A DNA stretch of 64,000 nucleotides from assembly GCA_947471745.1 (NCBI GenBank), contig CANJKZ010000922.1, positions 1,887,001 through 1,951,000 of the forward strand, written 5' to 3'. A program made the position numbers and the translations under genes. Of this stretch, positions 21,614-34,321 are shown piece by piece. The stretch comes from Closterium sp. Naga37s-1 (taxonomy: Eukaryota > Streptophyta > Zygnematophyceae > Desmidiales > Closteriaceae). The stretch's first letter is position 1. Each line of letters opens with the position of its first letter. The notes under the pieces are model-generated. The model ran no database searches. It saw nothing but the letters and a program-made list of their open reading frames with translations, and had not been told where the DNA came from.

Positions 21614-24600
21614 GTGCTGCACAGCTATGGCTTCGCTTCGGGTTCTCCAGTTGATCATGAGGGAAGACCAGTTCAGTTTGACACGTGGCTGGACGACCTG
21701 CAGCTGTACCTACTGAGCGATTCTAAGGACAGTGTCTCGCTGTTTGACCTAGCGTCAGGCGCTGCTACTGCCCTTCCCGCCACAGCTGACAGTTCGACTC
21801 GCTCACAGTGGCTTACTCGTGACGCTGCTGTCCGCTTAGCCATTCGCAACCACCTGCCATTAGCTGAATGCGCTCACTTCAGACAGCACAGGACAGCGCA
21901 GGCACTGTACGACGCTGTAGTCGCTCGCTACTCCTCCCCTGCCACTGCTGCTCTAGGCCGCCTTCTTCTGCCCTACCTGTTCCCCAAGCTGTCCGCCTTT
22001 ACCACAGTCGAGGACCTTGTTTCCCACCTTCGCACTAGTGACGCTCGCTACCGCACTCCCGTTCCTGCTGAGTTCCTTGACAGGAACCCGCCCCCGATGT
22101 ACATCACTCTCTACTTTATAGTCACCCGCCTCCGTGACTCTCTTCGGTCTGTCACGGACCACTTCCTCTCTCTTGACCCCACCTCCCTCACTGTTGACCT
22201 CCTCGAGCAGCATCTCCTCGCAGCTGAGACTAGTGCAGTTGCTGTAGGTGCTGCTCGTGGCACTCCGCGTCCGCCCTTCTTTGAGGGGTGTTCCCCCTCC
22301 CCCCTTCCCCCTCCTACGCCTCTGCTGCTGCTGCAGATGTCTCTGTTCCTGAGGACGTCGGGGCTGCTTCTGCTAGTGCGAAGCGCCGCAGCAGCAAGGG
22401 CAAGGGTGGCCGGGGTGGTGGAGGTGGCAGCGGCGGTGGTGGAGGTGGCAGCGGGAGTGGTGGTGGGGGCAGCAGTGGAGGTGGTGGCGGTGGTGCGACT
22501 GTTGGCGGGAGTGGGGGCTCTGGTGGCGGTGGTGGAGGCAGCGGTGGGAGTGGCAGCAGTGGAGGCAGTGGGACAGGTAGTGGTGGGACTGGCGCTCGGC
22601 GTGTCGGTTCTGGGGGTGGCCAACGTCAGCAGCAGCAGTGTCGGAGTGAGACCCCGTCTCCTCAGCAGCTTCGTGAGTGGTTTCTGCGTGGGGCGTCTGG
22701 GGGTAGTTGCCCGTATGTCATTCGCACGGGTGACCGTGCTGGTCAGACTTGCGGGCGGCTCCACACTCAGCACCGCTGTTTCTCCCGTCTTGACGACGCT
22801 TGGTGTGCTGAGTTTGGTGACGACGTCGAGCTCCCTCGCTGGGCAGATCTGCTTAAGTCTAGGATTTATATTTTTGACCTAGACTTTGATGCTATTCTTT
22901 CTGCTATGTATGCTTTGTGTGTTAGTGCTGAGGGTGACTGTTACCGGTGTGTGCCGCCTGACCCAGGTATAGCCGCTGCTGCTCTAGGTGCTAGTGAGTC
23001 TGGTACTCTCTCTGGTACTGCGCCTGCTGAGGCCTTGCTCACTTTCATGTTGGACTTCGGCGCCTCGCGCTGTTTCTTTAGTGACAGCACCACCCTCTCT
23101 CCTCTTCCTGCACCTGTCCCGGTCCGACTGGCTGACCCCTCTGGGGTACCGGTCGTGGCTCATTCCTCCATTGTCCTCTTGTGTCCAGCGGTTCCTTCCG
23201 GCTCACTGTCAGGTCTTCACCTCCCCTCGTTCTCTATGAACTTGGTGAGTACCGCTGCCCTCCAGGATGCGATGGTCACTACCACCACTTCTAGGGGTCA
23301 GCGTGTGTCGGTCTGCATGTGCACGCAGACGGGGCGTCACCTGGCCACGTTCACTCGTCGGCCAGGGTCGAGTCTGTACACACTCGCTACCGAGCCTTCT
23401 CAGGTAGCTGCGTCAGCTTAGGTGTCCGCGTCAGGTCAGGTAGCCGCCTCTTGCTCATGTCGCCTCCTGTCGCACCAGACTCTCCTCTGGCACCACCGCT
23501 TGGGTCACCCCTCCCTGCCTCGCCTTCGTGGCATGCACTCTCGTCTTCTTGTCTCTGGTCTCCTCAGGTCTCTGCCTCCCCTGCCACCCTCGCCTGCCCC
23601 GCCCTGCCTCCCTTGCGTCGAGGGGCGGCAGCGCGCCGCTCCTCACTCCTCCTCGTTTCCCCCGACGACTGCTCCCCTGCAGACTCTCCACATGGACGTG
23701 TGGGGCCCAGCCCGCGTCAGTGGACAGAGCCGCGAGCGCTACTTTCTGCTGATCGTTGACGACTACACGCGGTACACCACGGTCTTCCCCTTGCGCAGCA
23801 AGAGTCAGGTCGTTGATGTCTTGATCCCTTGGATCCGCACAGTCCGTCTTCAGCTCCGCGAGCGCTTCGGCCAGGACCTTCCCGTCCTGCGTCTGCACTC
23901 TAACAGAGGTGGTGAGTTCTCCTCCGACCTCTTGCGGGACTTTTGTCGTGGGGAGGGCATTCTCCAGTTGTTCACGCTTCCGGACTCCCCTCAGCAAAAT
24001 GGGATTGCTGAGCGCCGCATTGGCTTAGTCATGGAGGTCGCTCAAACCTCCATGATCCATGCGGCCGCTCCCCATTTTCTGTGGCTGTTTGCGGTCCAGT
24101 ACGCTGCGCATCAGCTCAACCTCTGGCCCCGTGTCTCCTCGCCGGAGACCTCGCCCACACTGCGTTGGACAGGGGAGGTTGGCGATGCGTCGGTGTCCCG
24201 GGTCTGGGGATCTCGTGCCTTTGTTCGCGATACGTCCGCGGACAAGCTCTCCCCCCATGCTATCCCCTGCGTCTTCCTTGGCTTTGTCCCTGACGCGCCT
24301 CGCTGGCAGTTTTACCACCCCACCTCGCACCGTGTCTTCCCCTCTCAGGATGTCACGTTTGACGAGTTGGTTCCCTTTTACCGCCTCTTCCCCTACCGCT
24401 CTGCCCCTCCCCCACCCCCGCCGCTCTTCCTTGCTCCCGGTCCCCCTTCGATAGACCCCCTCCCGCCCCAGGGTCCTGCTCCCTCAAGTGTGTCTCAGGT
24501 AGACCCTCTCCCTGGTCCTGCGCGTGTTCAGGTAGCTGTCGACTCAGGTGCTGCTCGAGGTACTACGTCTGGGGGTGCGGAGCCTGGGGGTGCAGGGTCT

Positions 24601-27393
24601 GAGGGTGCAGAGACTGGGGGTGCTGAGCCTGGGGGTGCTGAGCCTGGGGGTGCTGAGCCTGGGGGTGTTGCGACTGGGGGTGGTGCGCCTGGGGGTGCTG
24701 AGCCTGAGGGTGTTGAGCCTAGGGGTGCTGCGTCGGAGGGTGCGGAGTCTGGAGGTGCTGAGCCTCAGGGTGCTGCTTCGTCTGGAGGTTCTGCTGGTGC
24801 TTCGCCGAGACTGTCTCCGCAGCAATTGCGTGAGTGGTTTGTTCGGCGTACGCGCCTTTGGAGTGGAGCTTCAAGAGCTGGAGGTGCTAGCGCTGCTGGA
24901 GCTGGAGGTACTAGAGTTGCTGCTGGAGCTTGTGCTACTGGAGGTTCTGCGACCACTGGTCCTGGAGGTGCTCGTACCCGGGGTACTGGCGCTGCCGGGA
25001 CTGGTGGTGTTGAGGGTGCTGGAGCTGGAGACCTTACAGTGCCTGGTACTGCTGGCACTTGAGGCCCTGGTGTTGGAGGTGCTGGAGCTAGAGGAGTTGG
25101 AGCTGTTTACCCTGGCGCAGGAGGCCCTGGTGTTGGAGGTGCTGGTGCTGGAGGAGCTGGAGCTGTTGACCCTGGTGGCGCTGTGCGGCCGCGACCGTAC
25201 TTTGTTCCACTGCTCCAGAAGGATCTTGGTACCCCGCCTTCTGCTGCCCTTACTCCTCCCCTCCTGTGTCCCCCGCCTGACCAGTCGCAGCCGCCGTTAC
25301 AGCCGGCCTCTCCACTGCCTGCTCCTTCTCCTCACACTGAGCAGTCTGGCGGTCTTACAGAGCGTCGTGAGCCTGCGTCTCGTCCTGTCTATCCTGTTCG
25401 TACTGCTCGTCGTTTCCTCGTTCACGTCCTCCTCCTATCCCTGGCACGCACGCTATGGCAATTCGTCCTTCCTCTGTTCCTCTACGCGTTCCTCTGCCAG
25501 CTCCTCCTGAGTCCTCTCTTCCTGCGGTTCTAGACCCTGAGTCTGACCTTACTTGTGCTGCCAATCCCACTGTCTCTTGTCTCCTCGCCACTGCTTTCAC
25601 AGACCCTTCGTTTGAGTCTGCTGCTGCGTCTGCTCTCGTTGCTGAGCTGCTTGACTTTGCTGTTGCCTGCCGTCTAGTCTACACCACTGCTCTAGTTGCT
25701 GAGTCTGCGTCTACCAGTCCTCCGTCCGTCGGGGGTGAGTGTGCTCTTGGCACGGACGTCCTTGAGGACAGGCAGGAGGACTTTGAGTGTCTTGCAGCCG
25801 CTGTACCTCGTTACGCTTCCATGCTGCTTGCCCCTGAGGGAGACCAGGATGCTCCAGACATCCCGACCCCGCGCTATTACGCAGAGGCGATTATGGGTCC
25901 TTACTCCTCTCAGTGGCAGGCAACCATGGATGCCGAGATGGCATCCTGGAAGTCCACAGGCACCTACGTCGATGAAGTTCCCCCGCCTGGGGCGAACATA
26001 GTCGATGGCATGTGGATCTTCAGGGTGAAGCGGCCGCCGAGTTCTCCGCCTGCCTTCAAGGCGCGTTGACTAGTTTCAGACCTTCTCCCCCACCCCGAAG
26101 ATGACTACTCCTTGGGTGTTGCTGCACGTTGCTGCTCAGCGTGACTACGAGTTGCACTCTCTGGATTTCAGCACAGCTTTCCTACAAGGCAGCCAGCACG
26201 AGGAGATCTGGCTGCGCCGCCCACCTGGTTTCAGTAAGTCATTTCCTGCAGGTACTCAGTGGAGTCTTCGGCGGCCAGTCTACGGTCTCCGCTAGGCGCC
26301 TCGCAAGTGGCACAACACATTGAGGACTACACTTTCAGCTCTTGGGTTTGCTCCTGCTACTGCTGACCCGTCACTGTTTCTACGCACCGACACCTCGCTG
26401 CCGCCGTTCTACGTCCTTGTCTATGTCGATGACCTCGTCTTTGCCACTGCTGACACTGAGGCACTGACTCTTGTGAAGTCGGAGCTGCAGAAGAGACACA
26501 CCTGCACTGGCCTCGGTGAACTGCGCAGCTATCTTGGCTTGCACATCACCCGGGACAGATCTGGGCGCACCATTACCCTGACTCAGTCACACATGGTGCA
26601 CCAGGTCCTTCAGCGCTTCGGCTTCCAGTTCTCCTCGCCACAGCTCACTCCTCTCTCTACCAGCCACTCGCTCTCAGCTCCACCTTCGGATGAGTCCGTA
26701 GAGCCGAGTGGTCCGTACCCAGAGCTTGTGGGTTGCCTCATGTACCTGATGACGTGCACTCGACCCGACCTCGCGTACCCTCTCAGCTTCCTGGCTCGCT
26801 ACGTGGCTCCCGGCACGCACCGAAAGGTGCACTGGGATGCTGCAAAGAGGGTACTGCGTTACTTGTGCAGTACGTCGGGCATGGGGCTCGTGCTTGGAGG
26901 ACAGGGTCCAGTTGTCGTCACCGGTCATGCAGACGCCTCCTGGGTTGACGACTCGGCTACGCAGCAGTCGTCACAGGGTTACACCTTCAGCCTTGGTTCT
27001 TGCTCTGTTTCTTGGCGGTCTACTCGCTCGTCTTCGGTTCTCAGCTCCAGTTGTGAGGCTGAGATCTACGCCGGAGCCATGGCTGCTCAGGAGTTACGCT
27101 GGCTCATCTACCTGCTGACTGACTTGGGAGAGCAGCCTCGTTCGCCTCCAGTTCTGTACGTAGACAACAAGGCCATGATTGCCTTGTGTCAGGAGCACAG
27201 AACGAAGCACATCGCTCTGCGATACTTCCTTACTCGAGAGTTGCAGGAGCGTGGCCAGCTCCGTCTTGCGTACGTGGCCACTCGGGCCAACACTGCTGAT
27301 GTCTTCACCAAGGCACTTCCGCCTGGTGATCATCAGCGCTCTGTTAGTATGTTAGGCCTTGTGCCTACTTTGCCTCACTTGCTTACTTCGTGA
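21614..27393 (+). pseudogene. gag-pol region of element L
   Basis: The gag domain lies at about 21660-22260, a Gly-rich stretch at 22400-22600 and the atypical zinc-binding segment near 22700-22780 (CPYVIRTGDRAGQTCG, then H and C). The protease region is near 23045, the GAG-pre-integrase near 23460-23640 and the integrase core at about 23690-24080 (HMDVWGPARVSGQ, NGIAERRIG). The post-integrase block is near 24290, the GAEPGGAEP-type linker at 24560-24830 and the RT at about 25900-26830 (YVDD near 26430). RNase H follows at 26920-27393 (HADASWVDDSATQ, CEAEIYAG, DNKAM). This is the usual copia polyprotein order. It is a broken fossil, very similar to O and M. Confidence 0.9.
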
Positions 27394-27620
27394 CTTGTCT
27401 TGTACTGTGATCTATACACATACATGCATGCTTGCACTTGCTAGGGTATGATCACTGTATTGTTTGCTCTCTTTTATATAACTCTACATGTGAACTGGCC
27501 TTGTGGCCCTTTGCCTGTGCTCGGACTGTGTGGTGACTTTGTGATCCACCCTGAGCTTGCTTTGCTTTTCTTGACTGGTCTTGTGACAACTTGTTCTCCC
27601 CCACTTTGCCTATGGGGGTG

Positions 27621-27752
27621 TGTAAGAATATTATAGCTTATACATTTGTGTAGGCTGTAGTGGGGTAGCCCATAAGGGGTACAACCAAATTAGGGTTAGT
27701 ACTTGTACCCAACTGTTTCATAGTTCAATCATTCTCGTTCGTTATTTTCACA
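27621..27752 (+). repeat. 3' LTR of element L (132 bp)
   Basis: It pairs with 20469-20600 and is preceded by the TATGGGGGTG purine tract common to A, E and O. Confidence 0.88.
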
Positions 27753-28230
27753 ATTTGTGTGACGGTGCATGTCGTGCTTAACCTTTTACAAGCATCTGCG
27801 AAGAAGGTGTACGCATGTGTTGTCAACTAAGGTTGCAAGGCTGGCAGGCCGCCTTGCTGCAGCGTTAGCAGGCCACCCAGTTGCACCATTGGCAAGCTGC
27901 CTTGGTGCAGCATTGGCAGGCCACCGACTTGCTACGTTGGCAAGCCACCTTTCTGCAGTGTTGGCGCGATGTCAACTTGCAGTGTTGGCAGGTCACCAAC
28001 TTTGTTGCGCTGGCGGTCAAGCTGCCTGTCGGCTAGGCTGCCTTGCACCTGATGTAGTGATTCTTACAATTGTTCTTTCCATCATTGTTCTCAATTTTTG
28101 CTAGTAAAACTCTTGTTGTTTTGCCTCGTGAACGCACAAAGTGCTAGAGAACAGAAGGAATGCAATGATCGCTCATACCACCCGTGCCTTCTCTTGTAGT
28201 CTAGCCCCTGGTGTTGAGTGACTCTCCGTA
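27753..28230 (+). repeat. GTCGAC-family LTR, second part, after L
   Basis: It resumes the LTR left at 20468. It matches 39290-39707 (CTGCGAAGAAGGTG, CCTTGCTGCAGCG, TGCTAGTAAAACTCTTG, ACTCTCCGTA end). A local expansion of a GTTGGCAGGCCACC-type unit occupies about 27870-28020. The LTR ends at 28230. Confidence 0.7.
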
Positions 28231-28290
28231 TGGTGCAGTGAGCGGGGACGGGCCCGCAAATTACCTTCATATTAGTAGCCGGCTTACTGC
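28231..28290 (+). mobile_element. PBS and leader stub of an F-family element
   Basis: TGGTGCAGTGAGCGGGGAC directly after the LTR end is the candidate PBS, shared with F (39708) and, on the other strand, with D. The leader is recognisable only to about 28290. Confidence 0.55.
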
Positions 28291-28527
28291 GGGCAATGCA
28301 ATTTTACGGGAGAGCTGAATTGCATGAGGCTCATGGTCAGGGCTCTGGCAGCGATTGTCAACAAAGTGCTTGGTTGCTTTGGTAGAATTCAAACATAGCT
28401 TCACTACGAAAATTGGTTGAACAAGATTATTGTACAAGCAAGGAGAACCAAATAGCAAAGACAATGAACCCTGTGGAAACGTTCCTCGGCAAACACTTGA
28501 GTTTGTCCAGTCAGCACAACAGAAGAA
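28291..28527. other. unassigned flank of element E
   Basis: No repeat match or convincing coding frame was recognised. It is AT-richer than its surroundings. It holds the left copy of E's target duplication (AAGAA, 28523-28527). Confidence 0.4.
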
Positions 28528-28657
28528 TGTAAGAATGGGAACGAATGAATGACTGAACTAGAAAGCAGGTGGGTACATATAGGAAACCTAGAAGTGTTGT
28601 ACCCTGTAAGAACTACCCCACTATAGCCTAAACAGACTATAGAATATAAGTTTGACA
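28528..28657 (-). repeat. 3' LTR of element E (130 bp)
   Basis: Minus strand TGTCAAACTTATATTC to CATTCTTACA. The purine tract that precedes it reads GGGGGTG on the minus strand, immediately above 28657. Confidence 0.92.
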
Positions 28658-28886
28658 CACCCCCATAGGCAAAGTGGGGGAGAACAAGAGGTCACAAGAC
28701 CAGTCAAGAAAGGCAAAGCAAGCTCAGGGTGGATCACAAAGTCACCACGCAGTCTGAGCACAAGTAAGGGGCCACAAGGCCAGTTCACATGCAGAGTTAT
28801 ATAAAGGAAAACAAACAATACAGTAAACACAACCCAGCAAGTGGAAGCATGCAGGTATAAGTATATAGAGTACAGTACAGGCAAAG

Positions 28887-31178
28887 TCAAGAAATCAGCA
28901 AGTGAGGCACAGTAGGTACAAGGCCTAACACAGTACAGAAACGCTGATGATCACAAGGCTGAAGTCCCTTGGTGAAAACATCAGCAGTGTTGGCCTGAGA
29001 GGCCACGTAAGCAAGACGAAGCTGGCCACGCTGCTGCAACTCTCGAGCAAGGAAGTAGCGCAGAGCAATGTGCTTCGTTCTGTGCTCCAGTCTGTGCTCC
29101 TGACACAAGGCCAGCATGGCCTTGTTGTCGACGTACAGGACTAGAGGAGAACGAGGCGCCTCTCCCAAGTCAGTCAGCAGGTAGGTGAGCCAGCGTAGCT
29201 CTTGTGCAGCCATGGCCCCAGCGTAGATCTCAGCCTCACAACTGGAGCTGAGAACAGAAAAAGAGCGGGTAGACCGCCAAGAGACAGAACCGGAGCCAAG
29301 ACTGAAGGTGTAACCCTGTGACGAACGCTGTGTAGCCAAGTCGTCAACCCAGGAGGCGTCAGCGTGACCAGTGAGGACAACTTGAGCCCGCCCTCCAAGC
29401 ACGAGCCCCATGCCTGACGTACTGCACAAGTATCGCAACACCCTCTTCGCAGCATCCCAGTGCACCTTTCGGTGCCTGCCGGGAGCCACGTAGCGAGCCA
29501 GAAGGCTGAGAGGGTATGCGAGGTCAGGTCGTGTGCAAGTCATCAGGTACATGAGGCAGCCCACAAGCTCTGGATACGGGCCACTCGGCTCTACGGACTC
29601 GTCCGAAGGTGGAGCTGAGAGCGAGTGACCGGTAGGCAGAGGAGTGGACTGTGGCGAGGAGTACGTGAAGCCGAAGCGCTGAAGGACCTGCTGCACCATG
29701 TGTGACTGAGTCAAGGTAATGGTGCGCTGTGCTCTGTCGCGGGTGATCCGCAAGCCAAGATAGCTTGTCAGCTCACCCAGGTCTGTGCACGTGTGTCTCT
29801 TCTGCAGCTCGCACTTCACGTGGGCGAGTGCCTCAGTGTTAGAAGTAGCAAAGACGAGGTCGTCTACGTACACGAGAACGTAGAACGGCGGCAGAGTAGT
29901 GACAGTGCGTAGAAACAGAGAAGGGTCAGCAGTCGAAGGAGTAAAACCAAGAGAAGCAAGAGTCGTCCTGAGTCTGTCGTGCCACTCACGGGGTGCCTGG
30001 CGGAGACCGTAGACTGGCCGCCGGAGGCTCCACTGGGTACCAGCAGGAAACGACCCAGTGAAGCCAGGTGGGCGGCGCAGCCAGATCTCCTCGTGTAGGC
30101 TGCCCTGTAGGAAGGCTGTGCTGAAGTCAAGCGAGTGGAGCTCGTAGTCACGCTGAGCAGCTACGTGCAGCAGTACCCGAAGAGTGGTCATCTTCGGGGT
30201 AGGGGAGAAGGTCTGGAAGAAGTCAACTCCCTGTCGCTGACTGAAGCTACGTGCAACGTAACGCGCCTTGAAGACAGGCGGAGAACCCGGCGGCCGCTTC
30301 ACCCTGAAAATCCACATGCCACTGACGATGTTCGCCCCAGGTGGGGGAACCTCGTCGACGTAGGTGCCTGTGGACTTCCAGGAAGCCATCTCTGCGTCCA
30401 TGGCTGCCTGCCACTGAGAGGAGTAGGGACCCTCTATCGCCTCTGCGTAAGAGCACGGGGTCGGGATGTCTGGTGCATCCGGGTCTCCCTCAGGGGCAAG
30501 CAGCATGGACACGAGATGAGGTACAGAAGCAGCAAAGCACTCAAACTCCTCCTGTCTGTCCTCAAGAACGTCCGTGCCAAGAGCACACTTACCCCGGACG
30601 GACGGAGGACAGACAGACGCAGACGCTGACTCAGCAACAAGACTAGTGGCGAAGTCTAGGCGACAGGCAGCAGCAAAGTCAACAAGCTCAGCAACGAGAG
30701 CAGACGCAGCAGTGGACTCAAACAAAGGGTCAGTGACAGCAGTGGCCAGAAAACGCGTGACAGCTGGACCAGCAGCACGGAGGGAGTCAGACGCAGGGTC
30801 CGGACCGGCAGGAAGAGAGGACGCAGGAGGAGAGGGCTGAGGGACACGCTGTGGAGCAGTGGAAGGACGCAGAGTCATAGAGTGCGTGCCAGGGACAGGA
30901 GGAGGACGCGGACGCGAAACACGACCAGCGCGAACAGAACGGACAGGCGATGTAGAACGAGACACAGGCGACACAGGACGCGACTCAGGCTCACGACGCT
31001 CCGTAAGACCTCTAGTCGGTCCGGAGTAAGGAGAAGGACCACGCAGTGGAGAGGCCGGCTGTAACTGCGACTGAGACGGGACAAGCGGTAGACTCAGGGA
31101 AGGAGGTGGAGGACCAGGAGAAGGCGGGGAGCCAAGAACCTGCTGAAGAAGCGGAACGTAGTACGGCCATGGCCGCAC
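28887..31178 (-). pseudogene. RT and RNase H of element E with end of linker
   Basis: The frame is open for 763 codons. A proline-rich linker end is followed by the LVDFAAACRLDFATSLVAES block near 30630-30690. RT follows from about 30410 (DAEMASWKSTGTYVDE), with RYVAR near 30250, LDFSTAFLQG near 30110-30140 and the YVDDLVFA box near 29870. RNase H lies at about 29390-28900 (HADASWVDDLATQRSS, CEAEIYAG, DNKAMLALCQEH, KHIALRYFLARELQ). The catalytic boxes of RT and RNase H are all visible. It ends 230 bases from the LTR. Fossil polyprotein part. Confidence 0.92.
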
Positions 31179-31194
31179 AGCGCCTCCAGAAACA

Positions 31195-31860
31195 GCAGAG
31201 ACAGAACCGGTACCCTCAGCCCCAGGGTCTCCAGTCCCAGCAGCACCTCCAGCAGCTCCAGTACCTGCAGCACCTCTAGCAGCTCCAGCACCAGCAGCAC
31301 CTCTAGCAGCTCCAGCACCAGCACCACCTCCAGTACAAGCAGCACCTCCAGCAGTATCAGTACCAACAGCACCTCCAGAAGCTCAAGCAGTACCTCCAGC
31401 ACCAGCAGCACCCCCAGCAGCACCAGCACCAGCAGCACCTCCAGAAGCTCCAGCAGTACCTCCAGCAGCACCAGCAGCACATGCACCAGCAGCACCTCTA
31501 GAAGCTCCAGCAGCACCTCCAGCACCAGCAGCACCTCCAGAAGCTCCAGCAGCACCCCGACAGCGCCGAGAGTACCACTCACGAAGCTGCTGTGGAGAGA
31601 GAGGCTCCCGCCGCAGCGGGACACCGAGAGCACCTCCAGACTCAGCACGTGCAGGCTCAGCACCTTCAGACACAGCACCCTCAGGCTCCACACGCCCAGG
31701 CTCAGCACCCCCAGGCTCAGCACGCCCAGACTCAGCACCCCCAGACTCAGCACCCCCAGTCTCAGCACCCCCAGTCCCCGCACCCGCAGGCTCAGCACCC
31801 CTAGCAGCACCTGAGTCGACAGCTACCTCGACCGGCTCGGCAGGGTCTACCTGGGACACA
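31195..31860 (-). repeat. low-complexity linker of element E
   Basis: It contains runs of GGTGCTGCTGGAGC-like units (minus strand) coding Gly/Ala strings and 15-bp GGGGGTGCTGAGCCT units coding GGAEP pentapeptides. It joins integrase and RT. The same kind of linker, with different repeat numbers, is in A, B, L and O. Confidence 0.8.
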
Positions 31861-31894
31861 CCTGAGGGGGCAGGACCCTGGGGGGGGAGGGGGT

Positions 31895-34171
31895 CTACCG
31901 GGGGAGTACCTGGTGCCAGGAAGAGCGGCGGGGGGGGGGGGGAGAGGCAGTGCGGTAGGGAAAGAGACGGTAGTACAACACCGACTCGTCAAACGTGACG
32001 TCCTGAGAGGACAGAACACGACGCGAGGTGGGGTGGTAGAACTGCCACCCGGGTGCGTCAGGACGGAAGCCAAGGAAGACACAGGGAACGGCACGGGAGG
32101 ACAGCTTGTCCGCTGTAGTATCGCGGACAAAAGCTCGAGATCCCCAGACACGGAACGCGGACGCATCGCCAACCTTCCCCGTCCACCGCAGAGTAGGTGT
32201 GGTCTCCGGCAAGGAGACACGAGGCTGAAGGTTGATCTGATGCGCATCGTACTGAACCGCGAACGGCCACAGAAAATGGGGAGCAGCCGCATGGATCATG
32301 GACGTACGAGCGACGTCCATGACCATGCCAATGCGGCGCTCAGCAATCCCATTTTGCTGCGGGGAGGCCGGAAGTGTGAACGTCTGGCGGATGCCCTCCG
32401 AACGACAGAAGGCTCTCAGGAGGTTGGAGGAAAACTCCCCGCCTCTGTCTGAGTGCAGACACAGAATAGGAAGGTCTGAGCCGAAACTCTCACTGAGCTG
32501 GCGACGAGCACCGCGGATCCAGTTGATCAGCACCTCAGGGACCTCACCCTTGCTGTGCAAGGGGAAGACTGTGGTGTAACGCGAGTAGTCGTCAACGACC
32601 AGCAGGAAGTAGCGCTCGTGATCCTGTCCACGGACGCGGGCTGGGCCCCACACGTCCATGTGAAGAGTCTGCAGAGGGGCCTCTGTCTGAGGGAACGAGG
32701 AGGAGTGAGGAGCGGCGCGCTGCCTGCCCTCGACACAAGGAACACAGGTGGGGGCAGGCCCCGGAGGAAGGGAAGGGAGGGACCTGGGGAGCCCAGAGAC
32801 AAGAGCACGGGAGGCCATACCTCGAAGACGAGGCAGAGAGGGGTGACCAAGGCGGTGGTGCCAAAGGAGAGTCTCATGCGCCAGAGGACGACACGAGCAG
32901 GGGGCAGACGCAGGACCAGACCTGGACGCGGCAGCAAACACCTGACTAGACGCTGCTACTTGACCAGACGCAAGGACCGGAGGAGGTGCAGTAGTCAGTG
33001 TGTACAGACTCGACCCTGGCCGACGGGTGAACGTGGCCAGGTGGCGGCCCGTCCGAGAGCAAGTGCAGTGGGTCACACGCTGACCTCCAGGAGTGAACTG
33101 ATCAACCCACGCGTCCTGGAGGTCAGCTCCACTCACCAAGTTCGTAGAGAACGAGGGGAGGTGGAGTCCCGACAGCAAGCCCGACGGGGCCGCGGGACAC
33201 GGTAGAACCGTGGAGGAGTGTGCAAGGACTGGGCCCCCTGAGGGGTCAGCATGGGAGACCACAACAGGCCGACTGAGCGGCGTGAGCGTGGTGCTGTCTC
33301 TAAAGAAAGAGCGCGAAGCACCAGAGTCAAGTGTGAAAGTGTGCAAGGACTCAGTAGGTGCAGTACCAGAGAGAGGGGACGCACCAGCACCAGGAGCAGC
33401 ATACGCACCAGCACCTGGAGCAGCAGATGCACTAGCACCTAGAGCAGCAGCCGCACTAGCACCTAGAGCAGCAGCCGCAATGCCCGGGTCGGGCGGGACA
33501 CGCAGGTAACAGTCACCCTCAGCACTATCAGCAATGGAATACATGGCAGCAAGGATAGCATCGAAATCAAGATCAAAGATAGGCACATTCTGCAGAAGCA
33601 GATCATTCCAGCGAGGGAGCTCAACGGCGTCAGGAAAGTGGGCACGCCAGGCGTCAGTCAGGCGACCGGAGCAGCGCTGCGTAGTGCGTGGGAGTCCACA
33701 AACCTCCCCACTACGAGTGCCGGAGCGAAGAACGTAAGCGCAGGGACCAGCACCCCCAGACCTCCCACGCCCAGCGTACCACTCACGAAGGTGCTGGACC
33801 GACGGAGTCTCACGGGAGCGCGGCTGCTGCTGGCGCTGGCTACCACCAAAGCCTCCACGCTGCGCGGCTGCACCTCGACCAGCACCACCACCGCAGCCAC
33901 CTCCACCACCGCTGCCGCTGCCTCCACCACCTCCTCCGCCGCCACTGAAGCCCCCACTCCCGGTACCACCCCCACCTCCTGCGCCACCCCCTCCGCCTCC
34001 ACCTCCTCCTCCACCACTCCCCCCGCCGCCCCCTCCACCACCCTTGCTCCCCTTGCCCCTACTGTTGCGGCGTCTCCCACTAGGGGCACACGCAGCTCCA
34101 ACCTCCTTAGTGCCCACGAGGTCGACAGCAGCAGCAGAAGCAACAGAGGGAGAAGGGGGACAGGGGAGCAC
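31895..34171 (-). pseudogene. gag end, protease and integrase of element E
   Basis: The frame is open for 758 codons. A Gly-rich stretch (about 34050-33870) is followed by a Cys segment near 33750-33680 (CAYVLRSGTRSGEVCG) corresponding to the atypical gag zinc-binding domain. The protease LDSGASRSFFRDS lies near 33310-33360 and the GAG-pre-integrase ETLLWHHRLGHPSLPRLRG near 32820-32880. The integrase core has DVWGPARVRGQDHERYFLL near 32600-32660, LHSDRGGEFSSNLL near 32420-32460 and PQQNGIAERRIGMVMDVARTS near 32310-32370. The post-integrase FLGFRPDAPGWQFYHP lies near 32030-32080. Fossil. Confidence 0.9.
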
Positions 34172-34321
34172 CCCTCAAAGAAAGGGGTGCGAAGGTCGCC
34201 GCGAGAAGCACCTACAGCTAAGATACTCTTCTCAGCTGTAGTAAGGCGCTCCTCTAGCAGGTCGACAGTCAGCTCGGTGGGGCAAAGGGAGAGAAAGTGG
34301 TCCCTGACTGAAGAAAGTGAG

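Larger units (their letters stand above)
20469..27752 (+). mobile_element. Ty1/copia element L, end to end
   Basis: 7284 bp with 132-bp LTRs at both ends (20469-20600 and 27621-27752), PBS, GC-rich tandem leader, gag, protease, integrase, linker, RT, RNase H. The LTRs differ at about 4 of 132 positions (3%), so it is moderately young. Flanks ATGTG (20464-20468) and ATTTG (27753-27757) form a target duplication with one mismatch. Both flanks belong to one GTCGAC-rich LTR. The copy is broken, with about five breaks. Confidence 0.92.

Noticed and set aside
28291-28464. Small minus-strand open frame beside E
   Set aside because: Short, no domain, no splice or promoter support, so left as unassigned sequence.
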